From Hygrophila difformis (lineage: Eukaryota > Streptophyta > Magnoliopsida > Lamiales > Acanthaceae), in assembly GCA_030278955.1 (NCBI GenBank), contig JAOANR010000001.1, forward strand, positions 23,567,635 to 23,631,634: a stretch of DNA of 64,000 nt, given 5' to 3'. This document shows positions 57,410 through 64,000 of this stretch, one piece after another. The notes below the pieces were generated by a model, which made no database searches, was not told the origin of the DNA, and was given only the letters and a program-made list of their open reading frames with translations. Each line of letters opens with the position of its first letter. The stretch's first letter is position 1. The translations under genes and the position numbers were made by a program.

Positions 57410-58843
57410 TTGATTACCATGGCGGAGGAGGATGACTCTGATCATGGTGGCATCCCACCAGACACCTTGGAGCACCGTGTGAGCAAACGGCCGAGGTCTA
57501 CGTACAGCGAGGTTGCTAGACGGCGTGATGGTTTCGTCCATATCACACTTGAAGATGATGACGCTGATGCTTTTGAAGACCCGAATGATCTTACTCTTTC
57601 ATACGTCAATGGCAAACCTTGCATTTCTTTTTCCGATTCTTTTCGTGAATTTCTTCTCAAACCTTGGGCCAATGCAGTCGTTTTCAAGGTGATTGGTCGA
57701 CGTATTTCTTTCAAAGTTTTTCAAACAAGGATTGAACAAATCTGGCCAGCGGCCAAGAATTATGATATTATCGACCTTGAAAACGATTACTTTGTCATCA
57801 AATTCCTCACGGCGGAGGAGGCTGATCACGCAATCATGGGAGGGCCCTGGATGGTTCTTGGACATTACCTTCACGTGCAAAGATGGACTGAATCTTTTGA
57901 TCCTAAAACCAATGAAGTCAAGACGATGGTTGCATGGGTAAGGGTTCCTAGCCTCTCAATGCATATGTATAATCGAAAGGTAGTTGCTTTAGCAGGTTCG
58001 GCTCTTGGACATGTGATTAGCGTTGATTTTAACACCGGGGACACGAAGCGTGGCCGTTTTGCCAGACTTGCTGTTCGTATTGATCTCAACAAGCCGCTAA
58101 CGCCATGTATTACAATCGATGGAAAAGATTTCAAGGTTGAGTATGAAAACCTCAAGATGATTTGTTTTACGTGTGGAAAGTATGGCCACTTGCAACCGGC
58201 CTGTCCCTCTTCTGTGAATGCCCAGGAGAGTCCTGCTGTTCAACCTCCACCTGCTAATGTCAAGCCTCAAGAGGAGAATGCTTATGGTCCATGGATGCTT
58301 GTACAATCTCGTCGACGTCAGCCTCTCAGAGGGCCAAGAGCTACTCAGCCTCCATCGCCTTCTAACAATAACCGTTTCGCCATTCTTGAAGACTTCCCTG
58401 AACATGCAGATCAAGCCCGTCAATCCCCTCCTACACAGACAACCGCATACCAAAGAAGGAAGGATCCTCCATCTAATCCTTCCATTACCACCAGACGACC
58501 TCCACCAGATTCACCTACTGCTTCTAAACATCCCCCTACTTCTTCTACATTGCCTCGCATCCCTTCTAAAGGCTGGTCACAACCGTCTGGAATGAGGGTT
58601 TTCCCATCTCATACTTCACTCCCTGCTGATCATCATATGGCAGTATCCTTCGAAGCGCCTTCCACCACTCATCCTAGGGACTCTAACTTGTTGCCTGATT
58701 TCCAAAGCGGTCGACCTCCGGACTCCTCGGTGCCCTTCCCTCCGACTACTGATTCTCCAATCGATCCAATGGATACGGGGGTTCCATCAAATGTTTCATC
58801 CCCACACAGGGCATCTAGTGTGCCCTTGAATTTTCGACTTTAA
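57410..58843 (+). CDS. LINE-F ORF1: gag-like RNA-binding protein, intact
   Basis: 477 residues from MITMAEEDDSDHGG; the Met at 57419 (ATGGCGGAGG) has the better start context and may be the real one. A DUF4283-like domain covers about residues 60-235 (FREFLLKPWANAVVFKVIG, MGGPWMVLGHYLHVQRW, VKTMVAWVRVPSLSMHMY, RFARLAVRIDLNKPL). A CCHC knuckle, CFTCGKYGHLQPAC, lies near residues 249-262, then AYGPWMLVQSRRRQP, then a long Pro/Ser-rich tail. No stop or frameshift. It would package LINE RNA. Confidence 0.9.
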   Translation: MITMAEEDDSDHGGIPPDTLEHRVSKRPRSTYSEVARRRDGFVHITLEDDDADAFEDPNDLTLSYVNGKPCISFSDSFREFLLKPWANAVVFKVIGRRISFKVFQTRIEQIWPAAKNYDIIDLENDYFVIKFLTAEEADHAIMGGPWMVLGHYLHVQRWTESFDPKTNEVKTMVAWVRVPSLSMHMYNRKVVALAGSALGHVISVDFNTGDTKRGRFARLAVRIDLNKPLTPCITIDGKDFKVEYENLKMICFTCGKYGHLQPACPSSVNAQESPAVQPPPANVKPQEENAYGPWMLVQSRRRQPLRGPRATQPPSPSNNNRFAILEDFPEHADQARQSPPTQTTAYQRRKDPPSNPSITTRRPPPDSPTASKHPPTSSTLPRIPSKGWSQPSGMRVFPSHTSLPADHHMAVSFEAPSTTHPRDSNLLPDFQSGRPPDSSVPFPPTTDSPIDPMDTGVPSNVSSPHRASSVPLNFRL

Positions 58844-58878
58844 CACGTCTCGGGTAACCTTTTCTTTATACTTTTATT

Positions 58879-61800
58879 ATGTCTGTGTCCATTATTTTTT
58901 GGAATGTGCAGGGAGCGGGATCAAATGCTTTTAGGCGAGAGTTTAGAGATATGACAGCTCGTAATAATGTGGATATTATAGCTATGTTTGAACCTAGAAT
59001 CAGCGGTTCCAGAGCTGATGCTTTCATTAAACGCAGTGGCTTCCCTTTCTCGTTTAGGGTCGAGGCTGTTGGTTACTCCGGTGGTATTTGGCTCCTTTGG
59101 AAGGATCACATTAGAATGGTTATCAATGAATGTCATCCACAGTTTATCGATGCCAATATTGTTCATCATGATTCCTGCCTTCATGTTACTTTTATTTATG
59201 CGGCCCCTAATAAAATACGTCGTGCATGCCTCTGGCCGGGGCTCTCTCGGATTTGTAATGCTAGTAGGGATCCCTGGCTTCTTGGTGGAGATCTCAATTG
59301 TATTGCCAGTCTTTCTGAGTCCAGAGGTGGTTCTAGTTTGATTGCTTCCTGTTCTGAGCTCTCCAATTGGATTTCTGATAATAATCTCTTAGAATTAAGA
59401 ACTTTTGGTAGCAAGTATACTTGGGGGCGTGGCTCTATTCATAGAAGACTCGATAGACTTCTTGCAAATGCAGCTTGGATGGATTCCTTCCCTTCTTGTA
59501 CAGTTGAAATCCTTCCCCGACTCCAGTCAGACCACGCTCCACTTCTTACTCGAATTCTGGTTGGCAGCCGATTCTCTTCCACTCCCAGTACCAGACCTTT
59601 CAAATATAGACTTGCTTGGCAATCCCACCCTAATTTCACCAAGCTTGTCACTGATATTTGGAAGGCTGATATTCCTTTCATCAACAAGTTCTCGCACTTT
59701 CAGGACAAAGTCACCCAATGGAACAGTGACATTTTCAGGCAGATTTCTAAACGAAAAGGAAGGATTAGAGTTAGGTTAGCTGGGATCGAACGCATCCCTC
59801 ATTGGTGGGAAAATAATTTCCTATCACGGCTTCATTCTCAGCTGACTTCTGAACTTGGGAGTATCCTTGAAAAAGAAGAGTTTGATTGGATTCAAAGGAG
59901 TATTCGTGACTGGAACATGGCGGGGGATCAAAACTCTAAACTTTTTCATCAGTTTATCAAACATCGCAGACAGAAGAATAACTTTTCTATGCTGGAAAAT
60001 GCCGATGGCCTGGTGTATACTGATCCTATTGGCATTCAGAACATGGTTGCGGATTATTTTGAAACACTCTACAAGTGTGATAATAATTGTAGGCCCTCTT
60101 TGTTTGATAGTGACTGCCTCATCAAGACTCTTTCTGCTGATGAGCAAATCAGTCTTTGCAATAACCTCTCTTCTGATGAAATTTGGTTGGCTCTTAAAGG
60201 CATGTCTCCTCTCAAAGCCCCAGGGCCTGATGGTCTCCATGCTGCATTTTATCAAAATAATTGGCACATTGTGGGAGATGCCGTCTGCTGCTATCTTCAG
60301 TCCTGCTTTTCTAATCCTAATTTAATTCATGACCTTAACCAGACTCTTCTTGTACTCATCCCTAAAGTCAAGAATCCTAGATCTGTCTTGCATTTTCGTC
60401 CCATTAGTCTTTGTAATGTGGTTTATAAAATTCTTACCAAGGTTATTGCTAATAGATTGGCTCCCCTCCTCTCCCATCTTGTTACATCCGGACAAGCCAG
60501 CTTCATCCCAGGGCGTTCTATCCAGGATAATATTATCATCTGTAATGAAATCTCGCATTTTATGGAGAGATCGATTGCTAAACCGGGTTTCATGACCATC
60601 AAAATCGATTTGGAGAAAGCCTACGATAAACTTGATTGGCAGTTTATCCGCGATACTCTCTATATTTTTGGTTTTCCTCCTGTCCTTATTAACTTGATCA
60701 TGTGTTGCATTGAAACTTCTTCTATGCAGGTTTTATGGAATGGCTCTCCTTCACCTGCTTTTTGCCCTTCCCGTGGTATTCGCCAGGGAGATCCCATTTC
60801 TCCATATATTTTTATCCTTTGCATGGAAAGATTAGGGGCTATGATCCTTCATTCGGTTGAGAAACGCCTCTGGCAAGCTCCTAGTTGGAACAAGAATCTT
60901 TTTCGAGTTCCTTATATCTTTTTCGCTGATGAAATTTTGATGTTCTCTAAAGCTACCATTGATCAAGCATGTATTATCAAGGATATTCTATCTGCTTTTT
61001 GTTCTTGTTCAGGTCTGTCCATTAGCCTCCAGAAGTCTAGGATTACTTTTGGCCACATTGTTCCTCACACCACTCGAGAGTTCATTGAACGAGAACTTGA
61101 TATTTCCAGCTCCACCAGTATTGGTGTTTACCTTGGCATTCCTTCTACTACAGGGAGACGCTCTTCTCTTTATTATAGTTTTATTCTTGATAAAATGAAA
61201 TCCAAACTAAGTAGTTGGTCCTATAAACTATTAAGTCTTGCAGGGCGTATTACTCTTATCAAATCCGTTCTTCTTTCGGTTGTTATATATCCCATGCAGG
61301 TTATGAAGATCCCTTGTACCATCATTTCTGAGATGGAGAAACTCTGTCGCAACTTTCTTTGGGGTTCAACACATGACCACAAGAAAATTCATCTTATTGC
61401 ATGGAATGAGGTCACCAAGGACATTGCTGCTGGTGGCCTAGGAATTCATTGCCTCACTACACTTAATGATGCTTTACTCTTGAAGAGCTGTTGGAATCTA
61501 TTATGTCGTAACACCACCTGGACAACTCTCCTTAAACAAAGACATGGATGGCGCCATCATAAACTCAAGCATCATATCCCATCTCTTTCTCCTTTTGCTA
61601 GGGATCTCATGCATCTCTGGCCCAAATTTTTTCCCCTTGTGGGATGGAAAAGGGGTAATGGTAAGACTATTCTCTTTTGGTGTGATCAATGGCTTGACAA
61701 TCATTCCTTTTTGCAGGATGTTGCCCTTCGCCCACTCTTGGACTCTGAACTGGACAGAACCCTGGCATCTTACATCTTAAATGGAGAGTGGAATTTGGAG

Positions 61801-62958
61801 GAGTTGTCCGAGGTCCTTCCCTCTAGTGTTCTTCATGATATTGCTCGCCTTACTCCTCCTGCATGCAATGATCCAGATGACATTCCCCTCTGGAAGCCAA
61901 GTTCTGATGGGAGATTTTCAACCAAAAGTGCAAGGGAGGCCCTGCTCTTTAATCAATCTGTAACCCCTCCATCCTCCAATGTATGGAAGCTCATTTGGAG
62001 ATGGCCTAGTCCTCAGCGTGTCAGAACATTTCTTTGGCTTTGCTTTCACAACAAGATTCTGTCGGGGTCTGAACGCTGCAAACGGAAGCTTAGCTTGGAT
62101 AATAGATGCTGGAAGTGTGGTGAAGTTGATGTTCCTATTCATGCCCTACGTGATTGCCCCTCCTCGGCTTGTATCTGGCAGCGTCTTGGTTTTTCAAGAT
62201 CTACCTTTTGGACAACATCTATCCAGGATTGGATCAGTTCTAACCTGTGCACTTTGATCGGTAACACTGAGGCAGCTTTATTTGCGATTGGAGCTTGGCT
62301 CATATGGAAGGCAAGATGTCAAGAGTTTTATGGAGATACTAATCCTAATTGGGATTCTCTCCATATTTCTATTCAGAGGCAGTGTAGCTCATACATTTCC
62401 AACTTATCAGATTTTAAAGCTACAGGCAGGAAGACTTGGAAGACTTCTAAGGTTGTTTGGTGTAAACCACCCCCCGGTTGGTATAAACTTAATTGTGATG
62501 GTAGTTCCACGATGTCTTGCAGCAAAGCTGGCGGCATTATTCGAGACTCTCGTGGCCAATGGATCAGTGGTGTTCGGGTCAAGAAGGAACCACTTGATGC
62601 TTTGCACGCAGAATTATGGGGCATCCTGTACGGTTTACAGGAAGCTTGGGATCTTGGCATCACCAATTTGGAAATTGAGAGTGATTGTAGCCAAGCAATT
62701 GAGCTTATTACCTCGGACTCCAACATTTTGGGAAGCTCTTCTACAACACTTTCCAAAATCCTCCATATGAAGACATGGCAATGGCATCTTAAGTTTTCTT
62801 TAATTCCTAGAGAAGTTAATAAAGTGTGTGATCTTTTGCTTCGTGATAGGCGGTTTCCTTTTGGTGTTGAGCATTTCACTCGACCACCCGACTTGGTTAG
62901 AAATGCTTTGACTCATGATTTGATGGGATTGTACCATTTGCATCAATCTTTTGAATGA
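58879..62958 (+). CDS. LINE-F ORF2: endonuclease, reverse transcriptase, RNase H; altered catalytic box
   Basis: 1359 residues, fully open. Endonuclease (about 1-230): FWNVQGAG, MFEPRISG, LGGDLNCI, YTWGRGSIHRRLDR and LQSDHAPLL. Reverse transcriptase (about 440-760): KAPGPDGLHAAFY, IPGRSIQDN, GIRQGDPISPYIF. The box that should read FADD is FADE at residues 682-685 (GAA at 60931-60933), changing one of the two metal-binding Asp. The zinc-binding region CWKCGEVDVPIHALRDC lies near residues 1078-1094. RNase H (about 1200-1340) has NCDGSS, AELWG, ESDCSQA and VCDLLLRD. The Asp-to-Glu change makes activity doubtful although the frame is intact. Confidence 0.9.
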   Translation: MSVSIIFWNVQGAGSNAFRREFRDMTARNNVDIIAMFEPRISGSRADAFIKRSGFPFSFRVEAVGYSGGIWLLWKDHIRMVINECHPQFIDANIVHHDSCLHVTFIYAAPNKIRRACLWPGLSRICNASRDPWLLGGDLNCIASLSESRGGSSLIASCSELSNWISDNNLLELRTFGSKYTWGRGSIHRRLDRLLANAAWMDSFPSCTVEILPRLQSDHAPLLTRILVGSRFSSTPSTRPFKYRLAWQSHPNFTKLVTDIWKADIPFINKFSHFQDKVTQWNSDIFRQISKRKGRIRVRLAGIERIPHWWENNFLSRLHSQLTSELGSILEKEEFDWIQRSIRDWNMAGDQNSKLFHQFIKHRRQKNNFSMLENADGLVYTDPIGIQNMVADYFETLYKCDNNCRPSLFDSDCLIKTLSADEQISLCNNLSSDEIWLALKGMSPLKAPGPDGLHAAFYQNNWHIVGDAVCCYLQSCFSNPNLIHDLNQTLLVLIPKVKNPRSVLHFRPISLCNVVYKILTKVIANRLAPLLSHLVTSGQASFIPGRSIQDNIIICNEISHFMERSIAKPGFMTIKIDLEKAYDKLDWQFIRDTLYIFGFPPVLINLIMCCIETSSMQVLWNGSPSPAFCPSRGIRQGDPISPYIFILCMERLGAMILHSVEKRLWQAPSWNKNLFRVPYIFFADEILMFSKATIDQACIIKDILSAFCSCSGLSISLQKSRITFGHIVPHTTREFIERELDISSSTSIGVYLGIPSTTGRRSSLYYSFILDKMKSKLSSWSYKLLSLAGRITLIKSVLLSVVIYPMQVMKIPCTIISEMEKLCRNFLWGSTHDHKKIHLIAWNEVTKDIAAGGLGIHCLTTLNDALLLKSCWNLLCRNTTWTTLLKQRHGWRHHKLKHHIPSLSPFARDLMHLWPKFFPLVGWKRGNGKTILFWCDQWLDNHSFLQDVALRPLLDSELDRTLASYILNGEWNLEELSEVLPSSVLHDIARLTPPACNDPDDIPLWKPSSDGRFSTKSAREALLFNQSVTPPSSNVWKLIWRWPSPQRVRTFLWLCFHNKILSGSERCKRKLSLDNRCWKCGEVDVPIHALRDCPSSACIWQRLGFSRSTFWTTSIQDWISSNLCTLIGNTEAALFAIGAWLIWKARCQEFYGDTNPNWDSLHISIQRQCSSYISNLSDFKATGRKTWKTSKVVWCKPPPGWYKLNCDGSSTMSCSKAGGIIRDSRGQWISGVRVKKEPLDALHAELWGILYGLQEAWDLGITNLEIESDCSQAIELITSDSNILGSSSTTLSKILHMKTWQWHLKFSLIPREVNKVCDLLLRDRRFPFGVEHFTRPPDLVRNALTHDLMGLYHLHQSFE

Positions 62959-63006
62959 AATTGGCTCCGGCCCTCCTTTTCTTCGAAAAAAAAAAATATT
63001 CGTGGT

Positions 63007-64000
63007 CCAAAAGAATATTGAGTCGTGGAGGCGATTACTGCACAATTCCCATCCAAAGGCAAAAGAATATTGAGTCGACATCTTACACAATAGATAAGTA
63101 GCTAAAAATAATATGAAAAGATCGAAGCACAATATAAGAGAAAGTTGCAGGACAAATGCTATAGAGGACTTTAAATACCTTGAAAAACGATGGTGGTTTT
63201 TTCAGTTGTAATTAGGAAAGCCCAAGGCGGGGGAATATGTGCGCATGCTGAAGGACACGGAAAATTGCGACGGCAGCTCCAAAAGACTAACCTACAACAA
63301 AGATAAATGAATCATAACATGTCACACTTTTAAACACACAATAAAGCACTGTATGGTCTGAAAGAATATCTATTCTATGAAAGAAAAATTCTATTCCCAA
63401 AGAAATAATAAATTTCTTCTCCACCAGCCAACTCTCAACTTCGACAATAATTTAAGAGATATATAAAGTTAAACATAATACTTAGAAACTAAATTCTCAA
63501 GAACAACCAAAATAAACAATTTCTATAGAACAAGAATTCTATGCTAATATCCCACTTCCAAGAAAATAAACCAAATCCTTTTTCCACCAAAATAGCACTC
63601 GACATCAACAATTAAAATTAATTCAAAAGCTTCAATAATTCGAAAGCAACACTCCAACAATCATCCCCAATATTTTATCCTCTAACATCAATCAAAATCC
63701 ATATCCAAACTTCACTCCTGAATGGTACTATCAGTATAATCACTAAAAATCAGCTAAAACTTACATACAAACCTCACAAGCAAGATACTACGGAATTCTT
63801 ACAAGTCTAGTAAAATCCCCTTTAGAAACCAACACCGCAACCTTTCTCAAAACATCATTTATGCAAATGTTACCAACACCCAACACATACATCTTCAAAA
63901 ACAACTAAAAAATCCACCATTCAACAAATAAAAACACAAGAGCCATAAACCCCCCAAAATGGGGAGCATTACCTTCGGCCTCCCTATCCCTTCCAACCAA
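63007..64000. other. AT-rich sequence to the window edge, no gene recognised
   Basis: It continues the DNA interrupted by LINE-F and repeats ggcaaaagaatattgagtcg near 63010 and 63060. On the minus strand a possible acceptor TTGTTGTAG precedes an open stretch near 63285-63190, and a possible exon end AAG followed by GTAATG lies near 63970, but neither is convincing alone. Confidence 0.4.

Larger units (their letters stand above)
57369..62994 (+). mobile_element. LINE-F, full-length LINE of a second lineage
   Basis: Length is 5.6 kb. A 41-base leader, ORF1, a 35-base spacer, ORF2 and a short 3' end with A-tail are flanked by aatattcgtggt at 57357-57368 and 62995-63006. It lacks the WAFPPD C-terminal motif and the GTTCACC end of LINE-B, D and E, and the ORFs are separated rather than overlapping as in LINE-E. 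Confidence 0.92.

Overview
The window is nuclear DNA of a flowering plant, probably a eudicot. It is AT-rich and consists almost entirely of nested transposable elements: Ty3/gypsy and gag-only LTR retrotransposons, plant L1-type LINEs with a C-terminal RNase H domain, Stowaway-like and hAT-like MITEs, and a tRNA-derived SINE. The only recognisable host gene is the 5' half of a cytosolic ribosomal protein L13a (uL13) gene at 21777-22712, minus strand. A few possible exons of an unrecognised gene lie at 54850-57220. I see no prokaryotic, organellar or viral-genome signature.

Layout. (1) 1-16696: the 5' part of a large Athila-type gypsy element on the minus strand, with a 4.7-kb LTR, a tRNA-Asp primer site, gag-protease and pol running off the left edge. 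An antisense solo LTR of a related element (2543-7084) interrupts it, and a 1.67-kb piece of gag-protease is tandemly duplicated. (2) 16697-20985: LINE-A, a decayed LINE into which the Athila element inserted. (3) 21241-22712: a MITE and the L13a gene fragment. (4) 23185-29715: a repeat-rich block that may be one Mutator-like element. It holds a MITE split by a gag-only LTR retrotransposon (24144-28534) with a perfect 5-bp target duplication. (5) 30041-30197: a SINE. (6) 30907-36790: a MITE split by LINE-B. (7) 36791-39758: a foldback MITE and the chimeric LINE-C. (8) 40062-46161: a MITE split by LINE-E, which has two fully open, overlapping ORFs. (9) 46464-52871: a hAT MITE and LINE-D. (10) 53095-54000: a LINE fragment, a hAT MITE split by a second SINE copy, and a possible Helitron end. 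(11) 54850-57220: possible exons. (12) 57369-62994: LINE-F, with both ORFs open but a Glu in place of the second catalytic Asp of the reverse transcriptase. (13) 63007-64000: no recognised feature.

How the parts relate. The LINEs encode an RNA-binding ORF1 (DUF4283-like domain, CCHC knuckle) and an ORF2 with endonuclease, reverse transcriptase, zinc-binding region and RNase H. LINE-E is the best candidate for an autonomous copy. LINE-B, D and E share a 3'-terminal sequence, and B, C, D and E share an unusual C-terminal motif, so they look like one lineage; LINE-F is distinct. Insertion order can be read from target duplications: MITEs are old and repeatedly serve as landing sites for LINEs, a SINE and the gag-only element. 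The two Athila-type LTRs carry different palindrome families at the same two positions, which is the most unusual structure seen.
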